Shown: piece by piece, positions 35,566 to 46,970 of the stretch
Layout of the letters: every line of letters begins with the position of its first letter
Position numbering within the stretch: the stretch's first letter is position 1
Source of the DNA: Suillus spraguei
Lineage: Eukaryota > Basidiomycota > Agaricomycetes > Boletales > Suillaceae
Reading direction: 5' to 3'
Length of the DNA stretch: 64,000 bases
Assembly (NCBI GenBank): GCA_016800925.1
Contig: JABCPU010000120.1
Coordinates: 108,735 to 172,734, forward strand
Notes under the pieces: generated by a model
Told to the model about the DNA's origin: nothing
What the model saw: only the letters and a program-made list of their open reading frames with translations
The model's database searches: none
Made by a program: the position numbers and the translations under genes

Positions 35566-35610
35566 TTCCATCAGATTGCCCGCACCATGCATGCGAACAA
35601 TCTGATGGAA
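35566..35610. repeat. Perfect 13 bp inverted repeat with 19 nt loop
   Basis: TTCCATCAGATTG (35566-35578) and its exact reverse complement (35598-35610) flank a loop that itself contains ccatgcatgcg. It lies just outside the transposase remnant and could be a small cruciform or an element end. Confidence 0.8.
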
Positions 35611-36030
35611 TGGATTCTCTTAGAAGTGTCTCTACAAATATCCTTAGGCGTTGTAACACAAATGTCACGAAAAGTCATGTGATCTACATGTATTTGAATA
35701 TCTTAGTCCGAATTCGAACTCATTCAAGCTCCGACCTTCGGCGAAATAGTCAGCCGAGAACGTCTCACGTGAGGTTTGCCAAATGTTGGTCAACATCTGG
35801 TTGCCGAACTGAGTCTAACGAGTTGATTGATTTATAGTGAGATTCGTGTGATGATGTACATGATGTCCCAATGCTAAAAATACACAAGATATGTATATAA
35901 AAGATGGAAGTGGTTGATATAAACGAACAATAATGATAATGTCAAGTTCCAAATGCAATTGTAATGCTGATGCCGATGATGATGCCAGGTGATATGACGA
36001 AGAGATGAAATATGATAGTCGAGAAAGATT

Positions 36031-37055
36031 TCAATAGTTGTTATATTCGTTCGTAAACGAGGGCTGGGACATGGAATACGTTGCATTGTCTGTGTACTCG
36101 CAGCGGCCTTCAAAGTATCCCGAGCCATATGTTTGCAAAAACTCCTGTAGTGCAGCTGATGGGGAATTGTTCGGATCGTTTCCGAAGACAGGCTGGTACT
36201 CATGGTCCGCATCAAAGGCGGGAATGGGCTCCTGATAGTTGACGTCGGAGGACAGCTCTGGGTCAAACTGCGGCATATGAAGAGTGGAGAGATCGACGGG
36301 GACAGTTGAGGGTTGAGAGTGGTTGAAGGTGGAGGCAGGGAGCTGAGAGGACTGTTCGTAAACGGAGGCAAAGTTCGCGGCAGGGAAATCAGGGAAGAGT
36401 CGCTCCCAGGAAAATTCGGTGAGCTCGCCCGAGAATTGAGGGATACCAGAGTCACTAGACTCAGCAGGTGAGAGTGCATCACAAGGAGTGAGGCGTGCGA
36501 ACTCGGAAAATGTCTGGTCATTCAGATTCAGCGATGTAGCAATATCTACCTCGGGCTTCATAAATCGAATGGATGGGTAAGGTGCGGTGGCGGACCGTCG
36601 AGCAGCTTTCCCTCCAAGGTTGTGACGCGCCTTGGGCTCGTAGCTGTGTACATGCTTGCGGTGACGTGTCAAGCTCGCAGGATCAGTGGTAGCAAACGTG
36701 CACCCAGGGTGGGGGCACGTCTTCGAGCGATCACGAGTGTGGGTCGTCCTGATGTGCGTCTGTACGTTAGACTTTTGGAGGGTCTTGTAATTGCAGTCAG
36801 GGAATGGACACGCGTGCATACTGATCAAGACGGTAGACAGGTCAGGAACTATCTGGTATAATAAGGTAGAGTACGTACAGAGCCTCCTTGTGTTCATCAT
36901 GTGTATGCATATGCCTAGGAAGATCTGCCTTGCGGCTTATAGCCTTGTGGCAGACAGGGCAGTTAACAGATGTCTGTGGAGAAAGTGTCATAAGTACAAG
37001 ACGTGTGATGTGAGGTAGAGCGAGAACGTACCGTGTTACGTCCTGCAGCAGGCAT
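36031..37055 (-). CDS. C2H2 zinc-finger transcription factor
   Basis: Three exons. Exon 1 gives MPAAGRNT (start 37055). Exon 2 carries finger 1, CPVCHKAISRKADLPRHMHTH (C-x2-C-x12-H-x3-H). Exon 3 starts MHACPFPDC and carries finger 2 (C-x4-C-x12-H-x4-H) and finger 3 (CPHPGCTFATTDPASLTRHR...H, same spacing). The C-terminal two thirds is acidic and rich in Ser, Pro and aromatic residues, like an activation region, ending EYNNY at 36031. Introns have GT...AG ends (donor GTACGT in both). The fingers are intact. A nuclear DNA-binding regulator is likely; target genes unknown. Confidence 0.82.
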
Positions 37056-37884
37056 CTTGTAATAGTGTTTGATAGTAGAGAAGCGGTTGTATATGATTTG
37101 CGGGGTAGAATTAACTCCTTGAAGTAAGTGAATAGCGCGTGTGTTGTGGCAAGTCCACGCATCTTGCGTGCTTCTTTTAAAGCACCAGGCGTGCTATGGA
37201 CATCGAGTACGATTGCTTTTCTGCGGCGCGCATTTCTGCCTTTAAAGGAAAAAAGCACGAAGCAATCGTGTGCGATGGTCTGAGCATAAGGGACAAGCCA
37301 CTTGGTTAGCGGGAGGGTTCGATTGTGTCTAGACACTTTTGATTTTTTGCCTTGTTAGGTAATTTCTGGTTACCTGCTCGATGTGAGGATGAGTGGATCA
37401 GTGCTCAGGCCCTGAAGGCCTTAGTATGAATGAGAATATACTAAGTCACGGGCGTTACAAGTTAGTCACGCATACAGTAAGGCGTCACGTGAGAGCAACA
37501 GAGTCTTTAATACAAATCTCGCTGTTAGTTAAATTTCATGTGTCAAGATGATGTATGAAATGTAAAATAAGTGGATTCAAAACAAGGAAGTCGGGGCTCC
37601 ATCGCTGACGTCAAATTCAACTTGAACGAGTGAAAGCGATGACCTTTCAAATATTATAAGTATTGAATCCATGTCAACTGTTTCATACTCACCCAGTGCA
37701 GTTGATATATCCTCAGTGGCATTCAAATGCAACGCTTGCTGTATTGATCATCAAAAACTACCTAATTTCTTCGAACACAGATGAGTACACGCAACTACAA
37801 TATTTTGAGTGTCCTGACGTCTATCATACCGTGAACAGAATCTACGTTTTTAACTTGTGTAATGATATCACGATCTGATGCGAT

Positions 37885-40748
37885 TCACTTGTATACTCCG
37901 CTGTGTTGCTGCACTAGCAGGAATGCGCTGAATGGCTGTCCAAGGCGGACAATCAATCCTATTGCATGTTCGCTCGCTTCTGAATCAACCGGGACCTGTT
38001 CTCCAGGTGACTCAAGCAGGGCGATGTTATCGTCATCCACGCTCTCTGTATGGTCTTCATCGTCAGGTAGCTCAAAGAGACCACGATCCCAGGGATGGAC
38101 GAGTAAGAATGACCATCGAGTAGGTCTTCCTAGTGGGAACTGTGGCAACTTGTCCTCCGTGGTGATCTGCAGGTCACGAAGCCCATCTGCCTTGACTTCA
38201 TACCTGAAATAAGTGTCCCGCTCCATGGGTCTCCGTCTGACTTCTGTGACAGAGAATACGATGCATGGCAGATGCAGTCGGCGATGAGCAAAACGGGGGG
38301 CGCTCAAATGGTCGAGCGAGCTGTACAATTTCAAAGCTAACTCGACAACCAGTGTCTTGCAGCGGCGAGACAAATCTCTGTATCTCATCTTCGGATATAT
38401 CTGGTAGCGTGTACGATGGGGCTGTGTATGAAGTGATGTTGGCAGGCAGACAACTGTTGAATTTGGATTATGTTCCGACCCAGTCTGGGGTGGTAATGTT
38501 CCCAGACACAGCGATGATTTCCTGCAAGAGCCGTCCGAGCGCATTTTGCTTCTTCTCGCCATACATGATAAGGAGCTGAATACCAAATATCCCAAATAAT
38601 GAATATGCGATGTCTTCCCCACTGTGGTGACACGTGTCGACGCCCATTACAGTTTCTCACGGGCGTTTATCATTCCGGGACAGAAGGCGACAAGGACCCT
38701 TGCATCTATCCCCGTCGCATCCTTCAACTCCTGCATGATCGCCACAGACTGCTTGTGGTTTGGAGAGTGGTCTTCAAGATATGGGCTCCAGTCACTTTGG
38801 TAGAAGCGGATGACTTTCAGAGCGAGAAATTCTGGTACAGTCCATCCTCGCATGTTCCATGCGCTCTTTGCCAGTGCGCCCGGTTTCGACGAAGGCGGAA
38901 CATCAGACAAGTAGACCATTGTGAGTGCTGAGGTACGATACCAGGTGAACATGAAGTTGAGTTTTTGGAGTTCAATGTTGTTAGCCTGATCGATGCAACA
39001 TGAATCAATCCACCCCCAGTGATACCCTGCAGCACGAGCGGTTTTACAGAAATACTGTAACTTGGTGATGCCGCCGACCGTTTTCAGCTCATCAATGACC
39101 TTGTCTTGGATGTTCTGCAGCAGTGGTTCCTTTCCTTCACCAACAACGAAAGTACATCGCGACGACATCTTTGATGCGCTCCTTTCTGAGATCTATGTGC
39201 ACCAATAATGATGACAAAAGTTCATTGTACTCTGTACTCGTTTTGAAGGCACTGACATGTTCCTCTCAATCGCATAGGCGTCCGGAAAAGGTATTGAGAA
39301 GACGATGCGGGGCGTCCTTGAGTTGAACCTTGATGGTATCTTGAATAGCTACTTCTGCTTCAGATGGATCGATGTATTGTTGGCGGAGCTCTGGACAAAG
39401 AGTTAATCATGTTTAAGGATGTGATTATTTTGGGGTGTACTTTGTGTTTGCGCGTCAGAAGCATTTTATAACTTGGAGAGCATGAATTTGAAGGTCTGGA
39501 TGGCTTCGTCATATCGATGTGCGCCATGAAGTATCGCATGTTTCAACTGATATCCGATGTAAGATGAGGGGTTGAGTTCGATGACTGCACTCATCGACGC
39601 AGAAAAGGTACCATTGAAAATTTTATGCGTCAATGAGTGCGTCTTCCCATAGCATTTCCCCAGACCTCGCCTTACTGCGATTCGCAAAGACCGTATCGGT
39701 TGTAAAATCGAGGTCTATCGCCGCAGAGTAAAGCTCGACAGCCCTGTTACAATTACTCGCAGCAATAGCATCATTGCCACCTGCAGCATATAGCCTGCAG
39801 CAATCTTGCTTGAAAGCTAAGTGCAATGGGGACTAGAATTATATTCGGTTGACACCATGACGACTTGCCTGTGGACGAATCAAGGCAACCTATTTTCGTA
39901 GCTTCACCAGCTGTATCCATCATATATTGGTATGCTTTAATGGCTTCTGGAAGTCTACCTGCCCGAAGGAGCGCATGGCACCAATTCTGGTGTACAGTTC
40001 TCCACAAGGACACGAGGTCCCACCCGAATAACCAGACAAGCACAGTGAGTTGCGAAAAAAATGAGTTGCAGTTGAATTACAATGAACCTGCCACAACGAA
40101 GATATTATATTTAGAATGGATGACCGACATAGATGAGAAACGAATAGTCGGTTGAGGGCGGAAGTGAAGTGGTCAGCAGCTTCGTTGTGATGGCATCACG
40201 GTATTCAAAGTAAAGGCTCTGAAACGCCTCTGAACTGTTCCAATTTCGTCCAGGATTTTTCCGCCTGTCTCATTCGATTGGCCGATTTGCCGCGACGTAT
40301 TTTGAAGTCCGATCAATGTTTGTTGGTAAGACCTCAAGTTGAATATAATTTTGTGTCACAAAAAGTCACAAGTGCGCTTACTTACTACTATTGGTAATGG
40401 TCGCCAATTACGACGCTGCATAGTGATGAATTCCGCCACGGCTTCAAAGGTTCGTGCGTAAGACATAAGTATTTTAGACGCGGGTCACACGGTATATAAT
40501 CTCGCTGTCAGTTCAGTTACGTTGGCAAAGGGAAGCAGCGTGAGCACGTTATTAACCAATACACTTGTCCCACAGACAAAGAATTGTGAGACCCTGCAGG
40601 CCTTGCGACTTGACCGAGAACCTATCAATGTATGAACCCCTTGAAGCTGCTCAAGAATACACGAAGAAATAACCAACGGAGGCTGAGTTTGAAGTTTGCG
40701 AGTCAGTTCACAGATATCCAAGGCAGTGTAACGCCAAGGAAGCTTCAC
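37885..40748 (-). CDS. TPR / HET-domain-like protein
   Basis: Multi-exon minus-strand gene. The N-terminal part (MKLPWRYTALDICELTRKLQ at 40748) is unassigned. A TPR-like segment follows at 39950-39470 (DCCRLYAAGGNDAIAASNCN, ELYSAAIDLDFTTDTVFANR, VIELNPSSYIGYQLKHAILH). The HET-like block is at 39168-38647: ITKLQYFCKTARAAGYHWGW, IDSCCIDQ, YLSDVPPSSKPGALAKSAWN, MRGWTVPEFLALKVIRFYQ. The C-terminal domain includes SAPRFAHRRLHLPCIVFSV and YEVKADGLRDLQITTEDKLP. HET domains can trigger incompatibility cell death in ascomycetes; the role in mushrooms is unproven. A TGA at 37885-37887 ends the frame, but IASDRDIITQV continues in frame beyond it. Confidence 0.68.
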
Positions 40749-40809
40749 CGGCTACGCGATCTACTGCAATCAAGATAGTGAGAAGACTCAGAGGAGGGGG
40801 TTTACGCAG

Positions 40810-42398
40810 AACACAATATAATTAGTATTTCGAACATGTTTGAAGGCACGACTCGCCATGGAGTGAATATCAATGTTGCATCAATAATTTGCACAGGGGC
40901 TAAGACCAGTTAAGATGGACCTCTAAGGAAACCATCAATGAGTGGATGTCAAGGTGTGTTCCGATTAAAAAAAATGCTGTCATCAGCAGGTTTTGAACCT
41001 ACACAGGAAAGAGAAACAGATTTTGATTCTGTTGTGGTAACCATCAGGCTAAGACTAGTTACAATGAACTGCCAAAGAAGCCATCACGGGTGAATATCAA
41101 GGTGTGTTCCGATAGAAAAAACCTTGTCGTCGGTAGGTTTCGAACCTGCACAGTCGAAGAGAAACAGATTTTGATTCTGTCGTGGCAACTACCAGGCTAA
41201 CACCAGCTATGGTGAACGTTCAAAGAAACCGTCCACGAGTGAACATCAAAGTGTGTTCTGATAGAAAAAACCTCGTCATCGGCAGGTTTTGAACCCGCAC
41301 AGTTCAAGATAAACAGATTTTGATTTTGTTGTGGCAACCGCCTAGCTAAGACCAGTTACGATAAACTTCTAGAGAAGCCATGCATGAGTGAATGTCAAAG
41401 TGTGTTTCAATAAAAAAAACTTTATCATCAGCAAGTTTCAAACCTGCACAGTCCAAGAGAAATAGATTTTGATTCTGTTGTGGCAACCACCTGACTAAGA
41501 CCAGTTGCGGTGAACTTCTGAAGAAACCGTCCATGAATGAATGTCAAAGTGCGTTCTGATAGAAAAAAACTATAGTTCGGCAGGTTTCGAACCTGCGTAG
41601 CCCAAGAGAAACAGATTTCAATTCTGTTGTGGTAACCACACTAGCCAGGCTAAAGTCTTTGACTCCCACTCGACGACTCATCCTAAGTTGAAAACCTATG
41701 GAGCCCCTGATTGACACTGCCCGAAAAGATGACATGGACAGTAAAGTTCGAGTCTGAACGTCTACGAGACAATAGAATTGCCCCGACGAGGGACGAAGAC
41801 TAAGATAATTCTAATTCACCATCATGAACAGCAAGTTCAATGTGATTGACATTACCACTAAGTATACACGGAGTTTCTGGAAACACAGAAGGAAATGAGC
41901 AGATACTAGAAAATGAGGACAGTGAAACACTGTCACCACCTTGAAGGCCATACATGGAGGATTGGAGACGGGAATCTCATCTTCCCACAAAACGGTGGTC
42001 ACGCAGCAATGCAGTTCATCCCAAACACAATATCGAGACCTCACGCGACCTCGAACTCAACATCGGTAGTGAGGGCACGGCAATAAATTACTGAGGACAT
42101 TGGGATTTCAGCGAAACGCGAACTTGGGCCCAAATGGCTGAGCGAACGAGCAATCGAAGAAGACGAGAAAAGAATACCATTCAAGGACAAGAGCAACAGA
42201 CCCAGGAAGACAATCGATTTGAATGATGTCCCAGTGGTAAACACAATATAACCCACTCCCTTATGATAGCTGGAATAAATCTACGTGGCACATTAGCACA
42301 GGGTGTTCGGAAACCAATGCAAGCACTTACCTTACTAGGAAGGTTCTGAGAAGTGGAAGCCTTGGAAGTAGAGCACGGTGGTCTGGCTTTCCATAGAG
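40810..42398. repeat. Left arm of a large inverted repeat (~1.6 kb)
   Basis: Reverse complement of 45293-46970. Matching landmarks are gactcgcc near 40850 against ggcgagtc near 46921; aggggctaagaccagtt (40898) against aactggtcttagcccct (46868); gaattgccccgacgaggg (41777) against ccctcgtcggggcaattg (45881); ggtctggctttcc (42378) against ggaaagccagacc (45297). The arms differ by substitutions and small indels. Confidence 0.85.
40970..41660 (-). repeat. Array of five tRNA-Leu-like units (~148 bp period)
   Basis: T-arm motifs (ggtttcgaacc and close variants) recur near 40988, 41134, 41283, 41431 and 41580. On the minus strand each unit has a D-arm-like segment, an anticodon stem-loop acaga-atcaaaa-tctgt that would present CAA (Leu), an extended variable region and a T stem-loop. 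The last unit (41580) has attgaaa instead (TGA). T-runs suitable as Pol III stops follow. The acceptor stem does not pair, so these are tRNA-derived repeats rather than functional genes. Confidence 0.7.
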
Positions 42399-43560
42399 CA
42401 GCAGTCTTCGTACGAATTTCTGCTCTCTTCTGCACACAGCAGGGGCAACAAGGGTCAGTACAGATACGGACAGAGTTTGCAAGCCGTCATGATAATATTA
42501 ATCGTCGTAATGAGACCATACATGATTGTCATGCTGTCTCAAAGCCATATGGGATGCGGCAGAAGGAGAAAAGACAGTAGGAATATACTTCAGGTTAGAT
42601 AGACCGGTCGAAATGTCTGTTAAGAATTATACCAACAGTCGATAGTAGGAATGCGCGCAGGACCAGATGTCAACTCCACGGTGACCCCATTATGATTGGA
42701 AAATAAAACGCAGCACAATGCAGTCATGCAAAAAAGACGATAGCACGGAGAAATCTCGACTCATCGTTAACATAAATAACAGTAGGAATATCAGTGAAGG
42801 GTCCAATGACTTGATAACAACTAAGGGCACAGTCGACGATTAAGATCAACATACGCAGTGAGAAACACACCACCAACTAATGTCATAGCGGGAATGAAGC
42901 ACTGCGCAGCCTGAGTGAGTCGCATATCCTGGAGGGTAAGGGCTGCTCAGTGAGCTCAGGGAAGGAATCCGAAGGATAGATTCATTCGCCACTAATGTTG
43001 TGATATTAATAGTAATGCTCGCCAGCAGCTGCGGATCTACCTCAGTGAGCACGGCGCGCAGAGTCGCCGCAGACTGGCGTAGAACTGATTTGTGATTCAT
43101 GTGACAGGACCATAGCGTGAATAGAAACATTGGTCGAACTTCAAAATAAATTGCGGCATAGCGGCAAACCGTAACCTATCGTCCATCATACAAAAAGTAT
43201 AGTAAGAATGCCAAATTTATCAATCATATTATCTTGCATAGTGAAGAACTTTCAAACCACCGATGTGCTACTATCTTGATTAAAGCAGGATGTCCAATCG
43301 CAACGTCGTACTTAGGGACGCCAACTCAACAGCATCTATATGGTTGTTTCTGCTTTCCCGCGTGATAATTAAAGCCTCCTGAGCTGCCCCCTGTGTGACG
43401 ACATCGCTCTCACTGGTCATTCTGACTCCAACAGGCCTTAAGTTGGCCTGTTATCCCTCTCCAGAAAGTCGAGGGCAACTGTGCAAGCCTAGTGGGCCGC
43501 TGGCGGAGTTTAAACTGTATTCGATCACGTTTTGCTGACCCTTTCTTGCTGGACGATCGA
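42399..43560. other. Spacer of the inverted repeat, left part, no gene recognised
   Basis: Several short open frames and no recognisable product. Confidence 0.4.
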
Positions 43561-43987
43561 TGAGGCGGCGTCAGCCATCTCAGTGGCATCTCTTCGCCCA
43601 TCATAAATGCTGGCCATTTGTTCACTGCAATGGAAAAAATCTCGTTCTCATTCACATCTTCTATACCGACCTCCCCAGTTGGCCAGACTTTGCGGCTTGC
43701 CGAAGACCCACTCCGTTCCGGACTTTGGCTCCAGAATGTCCATTTCCTCTCCTCTCCTTCTCAATAAATGACTCTTCAGATTTGGGTTTTCAACCAGATA
43801 CTCTGGCGACCAGTTTATCTTAGAGATACTTCGTAGTGAATCTGCGCACAGTTTGGTATGTTTCTATAGAGGAAATGACAACGGTCATTTATATCACCTG
43901 CGCCTATGCCATATTTTAGTGAATCAAAGGTTGGCATAAATATTACTGGATGCCTCAGGACTCCGTATTGTACATAGGTCAGTCAAT

Positions 43988-45167
43988 TTACATGTTCTCC
44001 TTGTGCGCGGGTATGTACTCGAATCTCTTTCCTTCTTCATGCTCCAAGAGCTGAAACTCGGGAATCCCATTAAACCAGCCCTCACCGTCAAGGAATATAT
44101 GCGTCTTGGCCGCATTTTCTGCATCAATAAGGCGCGGTTTCAGTCCACAAGCAGCGGCAGCCTGGTCCGTTATCATTTGAACATGGCAGCACTTTTCCAA
44201 TGAGATGAAAAAGAAAACAGTAGATTCAATCGACTCGCTGGCAACAAGGATACCATGGTTCTACACGGAGGGGTTAGTAAGAACGTTCGACAGAGCTCTC
44301 AAAGATAGTTACCTGGAGGATAACAGCCTGGAATCTCGTGAGCATCGACACAAGTACGTAATCTGATGCATTCACAAACCTGTTTGAACCCAGAGCAGTC
44401 GCTATAGCCAGACCTTCCTCGCGGTCATCCACGATCCCACGAAATTCGTATAGAGAATGATCCTATGGATTCTTTGAATAGGATAATTCCAAGGAGCGAT
44501 GAATACGAGTTACCTCATAAAATGCGCAGCTGTCTTGAGTGATGGGATCAAGGGGCAACCCGAGAGCGCCGAACGCCTTGGCATACGTAGTGTGCGAATG
44601 CGCGGCACATATAACATCCGGGCGTGCTTCGTGAACTGCGGAATGGATCATGTACGCCGCCCTGTTGAGGAACCGCGAGGGTCCAGATTCCTTTGCCTGT
44701 ATCTTCCCTTCATGGTCCACAAGAAGGAGGAGCTCAGGCTGCATCAACTTGAAGTGAACACCCTGTGGCAACTCGTGATCAATATTATAATTTTATCTCG
44801 GTATGATATCAATCACCCAGGGGTTGACCCAGTAACAATCTGGTCTGATCGGGTCCTGTCGACAAAACAATTAGAATACCACGTATACCATGCTGCAATC
44901 GTCACTCTTACCCGAACAGTAATATGTCCAGCGACACCTTCATCAAAGCCGTACTTTCCTGCGTTGCACGTCAGCAACGAACGCTTCGTGTTGTAATAAG
45001 ACAACAAGCTTACCAAAGATACGATAAGCTTGAGCAAGGCGAAACTTCAGGAACGCTCGATGTTCGAGTGGGTCAGAGAAGGTTGGAGGAACCGGTGCAT
45101 TATGACAGTTTTCCACGTTTGGAAGATCTGACACTGTCCTCGTAGAAATATCGCTGGGTGCGGTCAT
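43988..45167 (-). CDS. Class II aldolase/adducin-domain protein (intact copy)
   Basis: Starts MTAPSDISTRTVSDLPNVEN at 45167. Exons encode AFLKFRLAQAYRIFGK, GFDEGVAGHITVR, DPIRPD..WVNPW, then MPQGVHFKLMQPELLLLVDH and AAYMIHSAVHEARPDVICAA with HSHTTYAKAF (the H-x-H zinc ligands). After another intron come LGSNKVCE, NHGILVASESIESTVFFFIS (third zinc ligand region) and a C-terminus FLDGEGWFNGIPEFQLLEHE ending at 43988. Relatives act on sugar phosphates or are structural; the substrate here is unknown. It is the only copy in the window with every exon, and it lies in the spacer of the large inverted repeat. Two decayed copies are at 51130-51960 and 52985-56690. Confidence 0.8.
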
Positions 45168-45292
45168 GGTAACAATGAATGTGGAATTTCGAAGGAGGGT
45201 ACGCTTTTCTACATGTTTAAGCACGAATAAGCGCTGGCCTCGGGCGCAATGTGTCCACACGTCATATTGAATAATTCATTATAAAAGATCCG

Positions 45293-46970
45293 TATGGGAA
45301 AGCCAGACCACCGTGCCCTACTTCAAGGCTTCCACTTCTCAGAACCTTCCTAGCAAGTTAAGTGCTTTCAATTGGCCTCCGAACACCCTGTGCGACAATT
45401 CTAATGCGTCATATAGATTTATTCCCACTACCATAAGGGAGTGGGTTATATCGTGTTTTACCACTGAAACCTCTCCAAATCGGTCCTCTTCCTGCATGTG
45501 TTGCTTTTGACCTGAATCGGATTCCTCTCTCGTCTTCTTCGATTGCTCGTTCGCTCGGCCAAGTTCATGTTTCGCTGAAATCTCCATGGTCTCAGTGATC
45601 CATTGCCGTACTCTCACTGTCGGTGTCGAGTTCGAGGTCGTTGATGTTATGTTTGGGATGAACTGGATTGCTGCATGGCCACCGTTTTGTGAGAAGATGA
45701 GACTCCTGTCTCCAATCCTCTATGTCTGACCTTCAAGGTGGTGACAGTGTTCATTGTCCTCGTTTTTTTGGTATCTGCTGATTGCCCTCGTGTTTCTAGA
45801 AACTCCGTGTATACTTAGTGGTGATTTTATATTGAACCTGCTGCTAATGATGTGAATTAGATTTCTCTCAGTCTTCGTCCCTCGTCGGGGCAATTGTATT
45901 GTCTCGTAGACGTTCAACTCGAATTTTATTGTCCGTGTCATCTTTTTCCGGTCGTGTCAATCAGGGTCCCATAAGTTTTCAAATTGGGAAATCTCGTGAG
46001 TCGCCAAGTGAAGAGTTAAAGACTTTAACCTGGCCAGCGTGGTTACCACGACAGAATCAAAATATTTCTCTTTGGAACCTGCCGATGACAAGGTTTTTCT
46101 GTCGGAATACACCCTCATTCATGGATGGTTTCTTTAGGAGTCCATCGTAACGTGTGTTAGCCAGGTGGTTGCCAACAGAATCCAAATCTGTTTCTCTTGG
46201 ACTGTACAGGTTCGAAACCCTGCTAACCTACAGTTTTTTTCTATTGGAACACACTTGGCATTCGTTTATAGATGGTTTCCTTAGAAGTTCATCGTAACTG
46301 GTCTTAGCCAGGTGGTTGCACAACAGAATCAAATCTGTTTCTCTTCCACTGTGCAGGTTTGAAACCTGTTGACGACAAGGTTTTTCTATCGAACACACGT
46401 TGACATTCACTTGTGGATGGTTTCTTTAGAAGTTGACTGCAACTGTGAAGTCTGGTGGTTGCTACGACAGAATCAAAATCTGTTTCTTCTGCATTGTGCA
46501 GTTTCGAAACCTGCCGACGACGAGGTTTTTCCATTGGAACACACCTTAACATTCACTCGTAGATGGTTTCTTCGATGTTCATCGCAACTGGTCTAGCCTG
46601 GTGGTTGCTACAACAGAATCAAAATCTGTTTCTCTTAGACTGCAGGTTTGAAACCTGCCGACGACGAGGTTTTTTATCAAAACACACGTTGATATTCACT
46701 CACGGATGCTTTCTTTCGAAGTTCACTGTAACTGGTGTAGCCTGGTGGTTGCTACAACAGACGCTTCTCCTTGATTGTGTAAGTTCAAAACCTGCCGGTA
46801 ACAACATTTTTTTCCAATCACGACACACCTCGTCACTGATGGATAGTTTCCTTAGAGGTTCATTTTAACTGGTCTTAGCCCCTGTGCAATTGTTGTCGCA
46901 ATATTAATATTTGCTCCATGGCGAGTCATACCTTCGGACACGCGTCCGAGTCCGAAACACTAATTATATG
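45293..46970. repeat. Right arm of the large inverted repeat (~1.7 kb)
   Basis: Reverse complement of 40810-42398. A further partial direct copy of the arm's inner end (tgttcggaggccaatgg through cggtggtctggctttcc) lies at 47379-47468, outside the right arm. Confidence 0.85.
46040..46870 (+). repeat. Array of six tRNA-Leu-like units (~144 bp period)
   Basis: T-arm motifs recur near 46068, 46209, 46354, 46499, 46643 and 46782. The best unit (about 46590-46680) shows a D stem tagc/gcta, an anticodon stem aacaga/tctgtt around loop atcaaaa (anticodon CAA), a class II-like variable region, and a T stem gcagg/cctgc around tttgaaa, followed by a T-run. Acceptor pairing is lacking. Confidence 0.7.

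Noticed and set aside
36622..36861. 79-codon plus-strand frame
   Set aside because: Antisense to the zinc-finger exons.
36031..40748. Mating-type or incompatibility locus formed by the zinc-finger and HET-like genes
   Set aside because: No homeodomain, pheromone or receptor sequence nearby; a HET-like domain alone does not support it.
44499..44996. 165-codon plus-strand frame
   Set aside because: Antisense shadow of the aldolase core exon; the same shadow appears opposite copy 2 at 51621-52148.
40970..46870. CRISPR array
   Set aside because: Periodic units are about 145 bp and largely alike throughout, with no short repeat plus unique spacer pattern; they are tRNA-like. Eukaryotic context.
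40970..46870. Functional tRNA-Leu genes
   Set aside because: D, anticodon and T arms fold, but the acceptor stems do not pair in the units checked by eye.
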